Assembly: GCF_003604195.1 (NCBI RefSeq)
Contig: NZ_QXGR01000007.1
Span: 124,001-188,000 of the forward strand
From: Simplicispira lacusdiani
Lineage (GTDB): Bacteria > Pseudomonadota > Gammaproteobacteria > Burkholderiales > Burkholderiaceae_C
Direction of reading: 5' to 3'
Length of the DNA stretch: 64,000 nt
Shown: positions 43,487 to 53,686 of the stretch, piece by piece
Layout: every line of letters begins with the position of its first letter
Numbering within the stretch: the stretch's first letter is position 1
The notes under the pieces: generated by a model
What the model was told of the DNA's origin: nothing
The model's input: the letters and a program-made list of their open reading frames with translations, nothing else
Databases searched by the model: none
Translations under genes and position numbers: made by a program

Positions 43487-45262
43487 TCATGCCAGCCGCG
43501 CCTCCAGCCAGCCGCGCAGGCTGTTGATGAAGGCCCAGCCCTGCACGCGCGGCAGGTCGTCCAGGCGCACCACGGCCTCCCGCACGCGGCCCTCGCGCAG
43601 CGCCACGGCGCGGCCCACGCCGGGCAGCAGGCCGCAGGAGAGCGGCGGCGTGACCCAGCGGCCGTCGAGCAGCAGGGCGATGTTGCCGAAGGTGCCCTCG
43701 GTGATCTCGCCAGCCTCGTTCCAGAGCACGGTGTCGAACACCCCGGGCGCGGCGGGCGCGAAGGCGGCGTAGTGCGCGCGCCGCGTGGTCTTGTGGCGCA
43801 CGAATTCACCGTGCGCCTCGGCCAGCGGGCGGTCGGCCAGCCGCAGCACGACGGGCTCGGGCGTGGGCTGCAGCGCGAAGGCCTCGGCGCGCGGCGCGCC
43901 CGCCGCACCCTGCAGCAGGCGCACGCGCCAGGCCCCCTGCGCATGGCCGGCCGCCAGGTCCTGCAGGCACTGGCGCACGGCGGCGCCGTTCCAGGGGTGG
44001 TGGAAATGCGCGGCGGCCTGCTCCATGCGCGCCAGGTGCTCGTCCAGGTGGCGGAACCGGCCGCCGTCAAGCCGCAGGGTTTCCAGGATCTCGAAAGGCA
44101 TGCTGGCGCGCTCCAGGAAGGCGCGCTTGTGGCGCCATTCGTTCCATTCGGCGTCGGCCGTGGCGTCCGCCGTGATGCCGCTGCCAATGCCGCACGTGGC
44201 CTGCGCTCCGCGCAGCACCACGGTACGGATGGGCACGTTGAAGGTGGCGCGGATGCCGCCATCCGCGCCCGGCCGCACCAGGCCCACGGCGCCGCAGTAG
44301 AAGCCGCGCGGCCCGTCCTCCAGCCGGCGGATGGCCTGCATGGCGCTGGCCTTGGGCGCGCCCGTGACCGAACCGCAGGGGAACAGCGCCGCGAACACCT
44401 GCGCCAGCCGCATGCCGGGCCGGGTGCGCGCCTGCACGTCCGAGGTCATCTGCCACACGGCGGGCAGCGGCTCGGCATGGAACAGGCGAGGCACCCGCAC
44501 GCTGTGCGGCAGGGCGATGCGCGCGAGGTCGTTGCGCAGCAGGTCCACGATCATCACGTTCTCGGCACGCTCCTTGGGCGAGGCGCGCAGCTGCTCGGCC
44601 AAAGCGGCATCCTCGCCGGGCGTGGCGCCGCGCGGGGCCGTGCCCTTCATGGGCCGTGCCAGGATGTCGCCGCCCCCATCGCGCCGGGCCTGCCAGTCGA
44701 AGAACAGCTCGGGCGAGACCGACAGCACCTGCTCGCCGCCCATGTCGATGCAGGCCGCGTAGCCGCCGGGCTGCGCCCGCTGCAGGGCGGCGAACAACGC
44801 CAGCACCGCCTGCGGCCCGCCGCCCTGCGGCGTGGCACGCAGCGGCGCCGTGTAGTTGGCCTGGTAATACGTGCCCCGGGCAATGGCCTCGTGGATGGCC
44901 GCCAGGGCCGCGTCGAAGGCGGCGCGCTCCAGCGGCGGCCGCCACGGCAGCGTGGGAGCGTCGGCCGGCGGCGGCGGCGCGGGCCAGGGGCGGGGCGCGT
45001 CGTGCACGGAAAACCAGGCCAGCGGCCCATCGGCGGCATGGGTCTGCAGCGCGGCGTCGAAGGCGGACGCGGCCTCGTAGCGCAGGCCGCCCACGCACCA
45101 GGCCCCCTGCGCGGCCGCATCCTGCACCGCGTCGAGCACGGCGCGCACCTCGGCAGGCTGATGGGCCACCAGCACCCGGAGCGGCGCGCCCAGGGCGCAG
45201 CGCAGGCGCGGCGCGGTGCTGTCGCGCGGGTCGCTGAAATCGATCAGTGCATCAATGGTCAA
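43487..45262 (-). CDS. pabB: Aminodeoxychorismate synthase component I fused to 4-amino-4-deoxychorismate lyase
   Basis: This encodes 591 aa, longer than PabB alone (about 450 aa). The N-terminal chorismate-binding part (to about 370) has ARPMKGTAPRG, where the Lys is the PabB hallmark (PIKGT) distinguishing it from anthranilate synthase (PIAGT), plus AENVMIVDLLRNDL and GSVTGAPKASAMQAIRRLE. The C-terminal 200 residues are a PLP-dependent PabC-like aminotransferase fold IV (FEILETLRLDGGRFRHLDEH, the catalytic Lys in HKTTRRAHYAAF, and EITEGTFGNIALLLDGRW). One protein thus takes chorismate to p-aminobenzoate for folate, with a glutamine amidotransferase supplied separately. Confidence 0.92.
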   Translation of the reverse strand: MTIDALIDFSDPRDSTAPRLRCALGAPLRVLVAHQPAEVRAVLDAVQDAAAQGAWCVGGLRYEAASAFDAALQTHAADGPLAWFSVHDAPRPWPAPPPPADAPTLPWRPPLERAAFDAALAAIHEAIARGTYYQANYTAPLRATPQGGGPQAVLALFAALQRAQPGGYAACIDMGGEQVLSVSPELFFDWQARRDGGGDILARPMKGTAPRGATPGEDAALAEQLRASPKERAENVMIVDLLRNDLARIALPHSVRVPRLFHAEPLPAVWQMTSDVQARTRPGMRLAQVFAALFPCGSVTGAPKASAMQAIRRLEDGPRGFYCGAVGLVRPGADGGIRATFNVPIRTVVLRGAQATCGIGSGITADATADAEWNEWRHKRAFLERASMPFEILETLRLDGGRFRHLDEHLARMEQAAAHFHHPWNGAAVRQCLQDLAAGHAQGAWRVRLLQGAAGAPRAEAFALQPTPEPVVLRLADRPLAEAHGEFVRHKTTRRAHYAAFAPAAPGVFDTVLWNEAGEITEGTFGNIALLLDGRWVTPPLSCGLLPGVGRAVALREGRVREAVVRLDDLPRVQGWAFINSLRGWLEARLA

Positions 45263-45312
45263 ATCGGCCTCCAGCGCTTTACTGCAAAGCGCCGTTAGCT
45301 ATCAAAAAGAGA
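45261..45312 (+). repeat. Short CAGCTAT repeat, copy i
   Basis: AAATCGGCCTCCAGCGCTTT, then GCAAAGCGCCGTTAGCTATC. The inner AAGCG arms form a small hairpin. It lies between the nadA stop (45339) and the pabB start (45262). Confidence 0.75.
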
Positions 45313-45338
45313 GCAAACCTCTTCCATGCCCCTCGGGG

Positions 45339-46457
45339 TCAGGCGGCGCCGATATGCGGCACCAGCCCCACCGCCGGCTGCCCGCTCTTGAGCGCGGCGG
45401 TAAAGGCCAGCATGCGGTCGATGGGCTGGCGGGCGCGCGGGATGATGGCCGGGTCCACCTCGATGGCGTTGCCACCCGTCTCCAGCACCTGCGCCACGCC
45501 GGCCAGGCCGTTCATGGCCATCCAGGGGCAGTGGGCGCAGCTCTTGCAGGTGGCGCTGTTGCCGGCGGTGGGCGCCTCGTAGAACACCTTGCCGGGGTTG
45601 AGCGCGCGCAGCTTGTGCATCATGCCGTTGTCGGTGGCGACGATGAACTCCTGGGCGTCCATCGTCTGCGCGGCCTTGAGGATGGCGGAGGTGGAGCCCA
45701 CGGCGTCGGCCAGGGCGATCACGTCGGCCGGGCTTTCCGGGTGCACCAGCACCTTGGCGTTCGGATGCTCCTTCTTGAGCGCCTCCAGCTCGAAGGCCTT
45801 GAACTCGTCGTGCACGATGCAGGCGCCGTTCCAGAACACCATGTCGGCGCCGGTCTCGCGGCGGATGTAGTCGCCCAGGTGGCGGTCGGGCGCCCAGAGG
45901 ATCTTGTGGCCCTGGTCCTTGAGCGCGCGCACGATGTCGAGCGCGCAGCTCGACGTCACCAGCCAGTCGGCGCGCGCCTTCACGGCGGCGCTGGTGTTGG
46001 CGTAAACCACCACGGTGCGGTCGGGGTGCTGGTCGCAGAAGGCGCTGAATTCCTCGATCGGGCAGCCCAGGTCGAGCGAGCAGGTGGCGTCGAGGTCGGG
46101 CATGAGGATGGTCTTTTCGGGCGAGAGGATCTTGGCCGTCTCGCCCATGAAACGCACGCCGCTCACCACCAACGTCTGCGCCGCGTGGTCGCGGCCGAAG
46201 CGCGCCATCTCCAGCGAATCGCTGACGATGCCGCCGGTTTCCTCGGCCAGATCCTGCAGATCGGGGTGCACGTAGTAGTGCGACACCATGACCGCGTTCT
46301 TTTCCTTGAGCAGGCGGCGGATCTTGTCCTTGAGCGCGGCCCGCTCGTCCGGCGAGGGCTCGGCGGGGACGCGCGCCCAGGCGTGCTTGGTGGAACAGAC
46401 CGAGCCGCCCTCGGGCTGCTCGTAGTCGACTTCTTTCAGGGTGATCGTGGTGTTCAT
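45339..46457 (-). CDS. nadA: Quinolinate synthase
   Basis: This encodes 372 aa. NadA condenses iminoaspartate with dihydroxyacetone phosphate to quinolinate and holds a [4Fe-4S] cluster. Candidate cluster cysteines lie in [26 protein letters not shown] and [16 protein letters not shown]. Other signatures are [56 protein letters not shown] and VHPESPADV. It overlaps nadC by 4 bp (nadC stop/nadA start), so the pair is translationally coupled with nadC upstream. Confidence 0.97.
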   Translation of the reverse strand: MNTTITLKEVDYEQPEGGSVCSTKHAWARVPAEPSPDERAALKDKIRRLLKEKNAVMVSHYYVHPDLQDLAEETGGIVSDSLEMARFGRDHAAQTLVVSGVRFMGETAKILSPEKTILMPDLDATCSLDLGCPIEEFSAFCDQHPDRTVVVYANTSAAVKARADWLVTSSCALDIVRALKDQGHKILWAPDRHLGDYIRRETGADMVFWNGACIVHDEFKAFELEALKKEHPNAKVLVHPESPADVIALADAVGSTSAILKAAQTMDAQEFIVATDNGMMHKLRALNPGKVFYEAPTAGNSATCKSCAHCPWMAMNGLAGVAQVLETGGNAIEVDPAIIPRARQPIDRMLAFTAALKSGQPAVGLVPHIGAA

Positions 46458-47320
46458 GGCAACTCCTGCAGGCGCATCGAGAAGTCGGTGGCCTTGATGT
46501 CCTTGGTCAGGGTTCCAATGGAAATGCGGTCCACGCCGGTTTCCGCCAGGGCGCGCACGCTCTCCAGGGTCACGCCGCCCGAGATTTCGAGGATGGCACG
46601 GCCCGCGTTGAGGCGCACGGCCTCGTGCAGCATGGGCAGGGGCATGTTGTCGAGCAGCACCATCTTGGCTCCAGCGTCCAGCGCCTCCTGCAATTGCGCG
46701 AGGGTTTCCACCTCGATCTCGATGAACTGCGCGCGCGCGGCCACTGCCTCGGCCGCGCGCAGCACGGCGGTGACGCCCCCCGCAGCGGCGATGTGGTTTT
46801 CCTTGATGAGCACCGCGTCGTGCAGGCCGATGCGGTGGTTGGTGCCGCCGCCGGTGCGCACGGCGTACTTCTGCGCCAGGCGCAGGCCGGGCAGGGTCTT
46901 GCGCGTGTCCACGATCTGGGCGCGCGTGCCGCGCACGGCCTCCACGTAAACGGCGGTCTTGGTGGCCACGGCCGAGAGCAATTGCAGGAAGTTCAACGCG
47001 GTGCGCTCGGCGCTCAGCAGCGCGCGGGCACCGGCCTCCACCTCCAGCACCACCTGGTCGGGCGCGCAGCGCTGGCCCTCGGCCACATGCCAGGAGATGC
47101 GCGCATCGGGGTCGAGCGCGCGCAGCGCCGCGTTGGCCCAGGGGGCGCCGCAGATAACGGCGCTCTCGCGCGCGAGCACGCGGGCGCGGGCGCGGCGCGC
47201 GGGATCGATCAGGCCGGCGGTCAGGTCGCCGCTGCCCACGTCTTCCTGCAGGGCACGGGCCACGTCCAGCAGCACCTGGGAACGCAAGGAATCGTTGGAA
47301 GGGTCAGCAAAATACGTCAT
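46454..47320 (-). CDS. nadC: Quinolinate phosphoribosyltransferase (carboxylating)
   Basis: This encodes 288 aa. It makes nicotinate mononucleotide from quinolinate and PRPP. Signatures: [12 protein letters not shown] near the start, [58 protein letters not shown] and [21 protein letters not shown]. Together with nadA and nadB the de novo NAD route from aspartate is complete in this window. It starts divergently from panB, 64 bp apart. Confidence 0.97.
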   Translation of the reverse strand: MTYFADPSNDSLRSQVLLDVARALQEDVGSGDLTAGLIDPARRARARVLARESAVICGAPWANAALRALDPDARISWHVAEGQRCAPDQVVLEVEAGARALLSAERTALNFLQLLSAVATKTAVYVEAVRGTRAQIVDTRKTLPGLRLAQKYAVRTGGGTNHRIGLHDAVLIKENHIAAAGGVTAVLRAAEAVAARAQFIEIEVETLAQLQEALDAGAKMVLLDNMPLPMLHEAVRLNAGRAILEISGGVTLESVRALAETGVDRISIGTLTKDIKATDFSMRLQELP

Positions 47321-47384
47321 GGGACCGAAGCATAGCGGCTTCGACTAGACTCGCGGCTCCCATGGACTTTGCAAGGATGGCCCC

Positions 47385-48275
47385 ATGACCGAAACCTCCA
47401 AGCCCTCCGCCAACGCCGGCACCCCCTACGGCACGCTGCCGCCCGCGTCGCCCCTGCCCCAGCGCCGCCCCGTGAGCCTGCCGCGCCTGCAGCAGATGCG
47501 CGATGCCGGCGAAAAAATCACCATGCTGACCGCCTACGACGCCACCTTCGCCGCCGTGGCCGATGCCGCCGGGGTGGAATGCCTGCTGGTGGGCGATTCT
47601 CTCGGCATGGTCTGCCAAGGCCTGCCCAGCACCGTGGGCGTGACGCTGGAAACCATGGTCTACCACACCGAAAGCGTGGCGCGCGGGCTCTACCGCGTGC
47701 AGGGCACGGCCTGGCTGATCGCCGACCTGCCGTTCGGCAGCTACCACGAGTCGCGCGAGCAGGCGCTGCGCAGCGCCTCGGCCCTGATGCGCGCCGGCGC
47801 GCACATGGTCAAGCTCGAAGGCGGCGGCTGGACCACCGAGACCGTGCGCTTCCTGGTCGAGCGCGGCATCCCCGTCTGCGCCCACCTGGGCCTGACCCCG
47901 CAGACCGTGCACGCCCTGGGAGGCTACCGCGTGCAGGGCAAGACCGACGAGGCCGCGCTGGCCATGCGCCGCCAGGCGCACGAACTGCAGGACGCCGGCG
48001 CCTCGATGCTGGTGCTGGAGATGGTGCCCGCGCAGCTCTCGGCCGAACTGACCCTGGAACTGCCGCACTGCCACACCATCGGCATCGGCGCGGGCAACGG
48101 CACCGCCGGCCAGGTGCTGGTGCTGCACGACATGCTGGGCATGAACCTGGGCAAGATGGCCCGCTTCGTGCACAACTTCATGCAGGACGCCGGCAGCGTG
48201 CGCGGCGCCATGGAGGCCTATGTGCAGGCGGTCAAGCAGGGGCGTTTCCCCGACAATGCCGTGCACGCTTGGTAA
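47385..48275 (+). CDS. panB: Ketopantoate hydroxymethyltransferase
   Basis: This encodes 296 aa. PanB uses 5,10-methylene-THF to make ketopantoate from 2-oxoisovalerate. Signatures: [67 protein letters not shown] and [20 protein letters not shown]. About 35 N-terminal residues precede the barrel, a modest extension. It is followed by panC after 31 bp, so the two are probably cotranscribed; panD is elsewhere in the window, next to nadB. Confidence 0.97.
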   Translation: MTETSKPSANAGTPYGTLPPASPLPQRRPVSLPRLQQMRDAGEKITMLTAYDATFAAVADAAGVECLLVGDSLGMVCQGLPSTVGVTLETMVYHTESVARGLYRVQGTAWLIADLPFGSYHESREQALRSASALMRAGAHMVKLEGGGWTTETVRFLVERGIPVCAHLGLTPQTVHALGGYRVQGKTDEAALAMRRQAHELQDAGASMLVLEMVPAQLSAELTLELPHCHTIGIGAGNGTAGQVLVLHDMLGMNLGKMARFVHNFMQDAGSVRGAMEAYVQAVKQGRFPDNAVHAW

Positions 48276-48297
48276 AACCCGGCCCCTCCCTTTCTGA

Positions 48298-49155
<858 letters not shown>

Positions 49156-49193
49156 AGACCAGCGACCTGCGGGGTCCGAACGCACTCGCCACC

Positions 49194-49799
49194 ATGGACA
49201 TCCTCTTCCTGGCCATCCTCATCGCTACCGGCATCTTCGTGCTGAACGCGAAGCAGCAGCGCCAGCGCATCGTGCTGCTGGCCGGCTTCCTGGGGAACTA
49301 CCAGATCGAGAAGCTCATGGAGAACCTCACCGAGGGCTATCTGCGCGCCCTGGGCGAGAGCAACCCCGAGCGGCGCGAACAGGTCTGGAGTCTGCTGCGC
49401 ACCACCGAACTGCAGCTGAGCGAACAATTCACCCGCTTCGCCACCGAGTTCGCCCGCGTGGACCCGGAGCTGACCCGCGTGAGCACGCTTGCGCTGGCCC
49501 TGCCCTTCGCCGACCAGTGGCTGCCCCGCGCCACGTTCGACATGCGCAAGGCCCTGGCCATCCATGCCCAGGGCATCGAGCGCGTGGTGCGCAACGACGC
49601 AGGCCTCTCGCTGCGCGACAAGGCCTTCACGCTGTCCGCCGAACTGTTCCTGATGCAGCACACCTGCCACTGGTTCTGCAAGTCCAAGACCATCGCCTCG
49701 GCGCGCCTGCTGGCACGCCACCAGACCCCCTACGAGCAGGTGCTCGCCAGCGTCGACTCCGAGACCCGCAACGCCTACCGGGCCCTGCTGCGCGGCTAA
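49194..49799 (+). CDS. Membrane-anchored protein of unknown function
   Basis: This encodes 201 aa. One helix at the N-terminus ([20 protein letters not shown]) is followed by a soluble, mostly helical region with no motif I recognise; [20 protein letters not shown] near the C-terminus is the most distinctive stretch. It starts 38 bp after panC and ends 14 bp before the pseudouridine synthase gene on the same strand, so all may share a transcript. The start is the first ATG after panC. Confidence 0.72.
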   Translation: MDILFLAILIATGIFVLNAKQQRQRIVLLAGFLGNYQIEKLMENLTEGYLRALGESNPERREQVWSLLRTTELQLSEQFTRFATEFARVDPELTRVSTLALALPFADQWLPRATFDMRKALAIHAQGIERVVRNDAGLSLRDKAFTLSAELFLMQHTCHWFCKSKTIASARLLARHQTPYEQVLASVDSETRNAYRALLRG

Positions 49800-49813
49800 G
49801 CCCGACCACGCCC

Positions 49814-50437
49814 ATGGCGCGCCTGTCCCTTCCCGCTGGCCCCCGCCGCCCGGCGCCGCGCCGCGCGGCCAAGCCTCCCCCCGACACACCGCGCCTGTTG
49901 CTGCTGAACAAGCCCTTCGACGTGCTGACGCAGTTCAGCCCCGACGGCGAAGGCCGCGCCACGCTCAAGGACTACGTGGACGTGCCCGGCGTCTACCCGG
50001 CGGGCCGCCTGGACCGCGACAGCGAGGGCTTGCTGCTGCTGACCAACGACGGCGCCCTGCAGGCCCGCATCGCCGACCCGCGCCACAAGCTCGCCAAAAC
50101 CTACTGGGTGCAGGTGGAAGGCTCGCCCAGCAAAGAACAGATACGCCGTTTGAGCGAAGGCGTGCTGCTCAAGGACGGCCCTACCCTGCCCGCCCAGGCG
50201 CGCCTGCTGGAGCCCCCGGCGCTGTGGGAGCGGCACCCGCCGGTGCGCTTTCGCCAGAGCATTCCCACGGCCTGGCTGGAACTGACCATCCGCGAGGGCC
50301 GCAACCGCCAGGTGCGCCGCATGACCGCCGCCGTGGGCCTGCCCACGCTGCGGTTGGTGCGCATGCGCATCGGGCCTTGGGGTTTGGAAGGATTGGCGCC
50401 CGGAGAGTGGCGCGAGGTGCCGTTGGCGCTGGACTGA
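49814..50437 (+). CDS. RsuA/RluE-family rRNA pseudouridine synthase
   Basis: This encodes 207 aa. The catalytic Asp is in [20 protein letters not shown], and the flanking motifs [32 protein letters not shown] and [20 protein letters not shown] are typical. The N-terminal S4 domain of RsuA is missing, so it is closer to RluE, which modifies 23S rRNA (U2457 in E. coli). It is convergent with gpsA, with only 5 bp between the stop codons. Confidence 0.92.
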   Translation: MARLSLPAGPRRPAPRRAAKPPPDTPRLLLLNKPFDVLTQFSPDGEGRATLKDYVDVPGVYPAGRLDRDSEGLLLLTNDGALQARIADPRHKLAKTYWVQVEGSPSKEQIRRLSEGVLLKDGPTLPAQARLLEPPALWERHPPVRFRQSIPTAWLELTIREGRNRQVRRMTAAVGLPTLRLVRMRIGPWGLEGLAPGEWREVPLALD

Positions 50438-50442
50438 ACGGA

Positions 50443-51450
50443 TCAGGCGCCTTCGCCCTTGGGCTCGCGCTCCATGAGGGCGGCCACGGCCTCGGCGGGG
50501 CGCAGGCGGCCGTCGAGCAAGGCCACCACGCCCTCGCTGATGGGCATCTCCACGCCCAGGTGGCGGGCGCGCTGCACCACGGTGCGGGCGCAGTACACGC
50601 CCTCGGCCACATGGCCCAGCGAGGCCACCGCCTGATCCAGCGTCTGGCCCTGCGCCAGGAGCAGGCCCACGCGGCGGTTGCGCGAAAGATCGCCGGTGGC
50701 GGTGAGCACCAGATCCCCCAGGCCCGACAGCCCCATGAAGGTGTCCACGCGCGCGCCCAGGGCCAGGCCCAGGCGGGTGATCTCGGCCAGGCCACGCGTG
50801 ATGAGGGCCGCGCGGGCGTTCAGGCCCAGTTGCAGGCCGTCGCACAGGCCGGTGGCGATGGCCAGCACGTTCTTGACGGCGCCGCCCACCTCCACGCCCA
50901 CGATGTCGTCGTTGGCGTAGACACGCAGGCTGGGGCTGTGAAAGGCGCGCACCAGGGCCTCGCGGACGCTGGCGTGCTCGCTGGCGGCCACCAAGGCGGT
51001 GGGCTGGGCGCGTGCCACCTCCTGCGCAAAACTCGGACCGCTGAGCACGCCCGCGATCAAATCAGGAGCAACCTGCGCGCGCACCTCGTGCGCCAGCAGG
51101 CCAAAAGACTCTTTGTTTTCCGCTGCCTCGAAGCCCTTGCAGAGCCAGGCCACGGGCGCGGTGCAACCGCGCAACCGCGCCAGCATGCCGCGCAGGCCCG
51201 CCATGGGCGTGGCCACGATGACCAAATCGGCGGCGCGCGCCAGCGCGGCCACGTCGCCGCCGGCCACGGCCAGGGAGGGCGGCAACCCGATACCGGGCAG
51301 GTAGCGCGCGTTGCTGCGCGCGGCCTGCATCTCGGTCACCTGACCCGCATCGCGCGCCCATAGGGTGACGGCATGGCCGGCGGGGTGCGCGGCGGCGCTG
51401 ATGGCCATGGCCGTTCCCCAGGCACCGGCACCGATCACTATGATTTTCAT
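50443..51450 (-). CDS. gpsA: NAD(P)-dependent glycerol-3-phosphate dehydrogenase
   Basis: This encodes 335 aa. GpsA makes sn-glycerol 3-phosphate for phospholipids from dihydroxyacetone phosphate. N-terminal Rossmann motif: [20 protein letters not shown]; further signatures are [39 protein letters not shown] (catalytic Lys) and [20 protein letters not shown]. The start codon lies in a repeat: AGCTATGAAAATC. It follows secB on the same strand, but the 48-bp gap contains the repeat hairpin. Confidence 0.97.
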   Translation of the reverse strand: MKIIVIGAGAWGTAMAISAAAHPAGHAVTLWARDAGQVTEMQAARSNARYLPGIGLPPSLAVAGGDVAALARAADLVIVATPMAGLRGMLARLRGCTAPVAWLCKGFEAAENKESFGLLAHEVRAQVAPDLIAGVLSGPSFAQEVARAQPTALVAASEHASVREALVRAFHSPSLRVYANDDIVGVEVGGAVKNVLAIATGLCDGLQLGLNARAALITRGLAEITRLGLALGARVDTFMGLSGLGDLVLTATGDLSRNRRVGLLLAQGQTLDQAVASLGHVAEGVYCARTVVQRARHLGVEMPISEGVVALLDGRLRPAEAVAALMEREPKGEGA

Positions 51451-51490
51451 AGCTATTGGCGCTTGCTCAGCAAGCGCCGGAGGCCAAAAT
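51444..51490 (-). repeat. Short CAGCTAT repeat, copy j, containing the gpsA start codon
   Basis: On the minus strand it reads TTTTGGCCTCCGGCGCTTGC, a 3-nt loop, then GCAAGCGCCAATAGCTATGA. It contains a perfect 9-bp hairpin (51458-51466, 51470-51478) 7 bp upstream of the gpsA ATG (51448-51450). The ATG itself is the last part of the repeat's AGCTAT core plus a G. Confidence 0.78.
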
Positions 51491-51498
51491 GGCTGAAA

Positions 51499-51960
51499 TT
51501 ATTGGGGCAGAGGCGACGAAGGTGCCGCAGCGGCCTGTTGCTGTTGTTGTGCATACATGGCCTGGAAGTTGATCTCGGCCAGGTGCACGGGCGGGAAGCC
51601 GGCGCGGTTGATGGTGTCGGCCACGTTGCCGCGCAGGTAGGGGTAGACGATCTGCGGGCAGGCGACGCCGATCACGGTGCTCATCTGCTCCTCGGGCACG
51701 TTGCGGATTTCGAAAATGCCGGCCTGCTTGGCCTCGATCAGGAACACGGTCTTGTCCTTGATCTTGGTGTGCACGGTGGCGGTCACGCAGATCTCGAAGA
51801 TGCCTTCGGCGGCGGGCGCGGCCTCCACGCCGATCTGGATGTCCACGTTGGGCTGCTCGGCCTCCAGCAGGATGCCGGGCGAGTTGGGCTGCTCAAGCGA
51901 CAGGTCCTTGAGGTAGACGCGCTGGATCTGGAAAACGGGGGTGGTGTCTTGATCGGCCAT
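51499..51960 (-). CDS. secB: Protein-export chaperone SecB
   Basis: This encodes 153 aa, standard for SecB, the tetrameric chaperone that delivers preproteins to SecA. Signatures: [73 protein letters not shown] and [15 protein letters not shown]. It is upstream of gpsA and downstream of grxC on the same strand, an order I recall from other Burkholderiales. Confidence 0.97.
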   Translation of the reverse strand: MADQDTTPVFQIQRVYLKDLSLEQPNSPGILLEAEQPNVDIQIGVEAAPAAEGIFEICVTATVHTKIKDKTVFLIEAKQAGIFEIRNVPEEQMSTVIGVACPQIVYPYLRGNVADTINRAGFPPVHLAEINFQAMYAQQQQQAAAAPSSPLPQ

Positions 51961-52059
51961 GGTACGAAGGGCTTTCAGTTCGGACCCCGCACGGCGCAGG
52001 GCCCATCAAACAAAAACCCGCTGCGGAAACCGTTCCCGCGGCGGGCACATGGGGCAGGA

Positions 52060-52320
52060 TTATGCAGCGCCCAGCAGGGGGATCAGACCGCCCTTTGCGT
52101 CGAGGGCCATCAGATCGTCGCAGCCGCCCACATGGGTGTCGCCGATGAAGATCTGCGGCACGGTGCGCCGGCCAGTGATTTCCATCATGTGCGCGCGCGC
52201 GGCGGGGTCGGTGTCGATGCGGATTTCCTCGACCTGCTCCACGCCCCGGGCCTTGAGCACCTGCTTGGCGCGGATGCAGTAGGGACAAACGGCGGTGGTG
52301 TACATCTTCACGGCTTGCAT
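52060..52320 (-). CDS. grxC: Glutaredoxin 3
   Basis: This encodes 86 aa. The active site is CPYC in YTTAVCPYCIRAKQVL (Cys at about residues 12 and 15), with the GSH-binding TVPQIFIGDTHVGGCDDL motif, including the cis-Pro TVP and the GG pair. It is a dithiol glutaredoxin that reduces disulphides with glutathione. It precedes secB by about 100 bp and follows the rhodanese by 27 bp, so it is likely cotranscribed with the latter. Confidence 0.96.
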   Translation of the reverse strand: MQAVKMYTTAVCPYCIRAKQVLKARGVEQVEEIRIDTDPAARAHMMEITGRRTVPQIFIGDTHVGGCDDLMALDAKGGLIPLLGAA

Positions 52321-52347
52321 GGCAGTGCTCCTAGTGGCCCACGGGGC

Positions 52348-52755
52348 TCAGGCCTTCTCGACCGGCAGTCCGGCTTCTTTCCAGGACTTGAGGCCGCCCG
52401 CCAGCACCTGGGCCTTCTCGTAGCCCAGCTTGCGCGCGATGACGGCGGCGCGGGCCGCCCGGCCACCGCTGGCGCACACCATGACCACGGGCACGGCCTT
52501 GTTCTTGACGACGCTGGGCAGGCGCGCCTCCAGTTCGTCGAGCGGCACGTTCTTGGCGCCGCCGGCATGGCCGGCGGCATATTCATCGGCCCCGCACACA
52601 TCGATCAGCACGGCCTTCTCGCGGTTGATCAGCTGCACCACGCTGGCCGCGGGCAGCCCGCCCAGGGAGGCGCCGCGCAGCGCCGGCAGCAGCAGCATGG
52701 AGCCCGAGGCGAGCGCGAGAACGAACAGATACCAGTTGTCGGCGAAGAATTTCAC
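52348..52755 (-). CDS. Membrane-anchored rhodanese-like sulfurtransferase
   Basis: This encodes 135 aa. An N-terminal helix (about 8-26) anchors a single rhodanese domain: KAVLIDVCGADEYAAGHAGG, AKNVPLDELEARL, the active-site loop MVCASGGRAARAA with the catalytic Cys, and VLAGGLKSWKEAGLPVEK at the C-terminus. It may move sulfane sulfur to acceptors such as thiols. It is divergent from gpmA, 70 bp apart. Confidence 0.94.
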   Translation of the reverse strand: MKFFADNWYLFVLALASGSMLLLPALRGASLGGLPAASVVQLINREKAVLIDVCGADEYAAGHAGGAKNVPLDELEARLPSVVKNKAVPVVMVCASGGRAARAAVIARKLGYEKAQVLAGGLKSWKEAGLPVEKA

Positions 52756-52825
52756 GTTATTCCTTGGGTTGCAAACAGGGCAATTTTAGAATGTATGGTT
52801 TTGACCCGCTTTCTCTAGGGAAACC

Positions 52826-53569
52826 ATGCACAAACTCGTTCTGATCCGCCACGGCGAATCCACCTGGAACCTGGAAAACCGCTTCACCGGCTGGACCGAC
52901 GTGGACCTGACCCCCACCGGCGTGTCCCAGGCCATGTCGGCCGGCAAGCTGCTCAAGGCCGAAGGCTACGAGTTCGACCTGTGCTACACCAGCGTGCTCA
53001 AGCGCGCCATCCACACCCTGTGGTACGCGCTGGACGAGATGGACCGCACCTGGCTGCCCGTGCAGAAAAGCTGGCGCCTGAACGAGCGCCACTACGGCGC
53101 CCTGCAGGGCCTGAACAAGGGCGAAACCGCCAAGAAATACGGCGATGAGCAGGTGCTGGTGTGGCGCCGCAGCTACGACACCCCGCCCCCGGCCCTGGAA
53201 GCCACCGACCCGCGCTGCGAGCGTGGCGACCGCCGCTACGCCGGCCTCGATGCCGCCCAGGTGCCCCTGACCGAATGCCTGAAGGACACCGTGGCGCGCG
53301 TGCTGCCGTTCTGGAACGACACCATGGCCCCGGCCATCCGCTCGGGCCAGCGCATCCTGCTGGCGGCGCACGGCAACTCCATCCGCGCCCTGGTCAAGTA
53401 CCTCGACAACATCTCGGACGACGAGATCGTTGGCCTGAACATTCCCAACGGCATTCCGCTGGTATACGAACTGGACGCCGACCTCAAGCCCATCCGCCGC
53501 TACTATCTGGGCGATGCCGAGGCCGCCGCCAAGGCCGCTGCCGCCGTGGCGTCGCAGGGCAAGGCGTAA
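52826..53569 (+). CDS. gpmA: 2,3-bisphosphoglycerate-dependent phosphoglycerate mutase
   Basis: This encodes 247 aa. It interconverts 3- and 2-phosphoglycerate. The catalytic His is in [20 protein letters not shown] (residues about 6-25), and further marks are [37 protein letters not shown] and the second His in [20 protein letters not shown]. The length is that of the dPGM form. Confidence 0.97.
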   Translation: MHKLVLIRHGESTWNLENRFTGWTDVDLTPTGVSQAMSAGKLLKAEGYEFDLCYTSVLKRAIHTLWYALDEMDRTWLPVQKSWRLNERHYGALQGLNKGETAKKYGDEQVLVWRRSYDTPPPALEATDPRCERGDRRYAGLDAAQVPLTECLKDTVARVLPFWNDTMAPAIRSGQRILLAAHGNSIRALVKYLDNISDDEIVGLNIPNGIPLVYELDADLKPIRRYYLGDAEAAAKAAAAVASQGKA

Positions 53570-53686
53570 AGCCGCGGTAAAGCCGCCCCCGAACCGGCCC
53601 GGCGGCGCGAAAACAAGGCCCTGCGCGGGAACCCGCGCGGGCCGGGCCCTTCCAAGGTGTATATTGAGTCGGCTAAAGGTGTTCGT

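Noticed and set aside
41258..45298. A 1346-codon open frame antisense to the kinase, regulator and pabB genes.
   Set aside because: The opposite strand carries clear families with intact catalytic motifs; the His/Gly/Gln-rich translation is typical of an antisense shadow.
53617..53643. GC-rich hairpin between gpmA and ctpA as a terminator.
   Set aside because: A 7-bp stem (GCGCGGG, CCCGCGC) exists, but there is no T-tract on either side.
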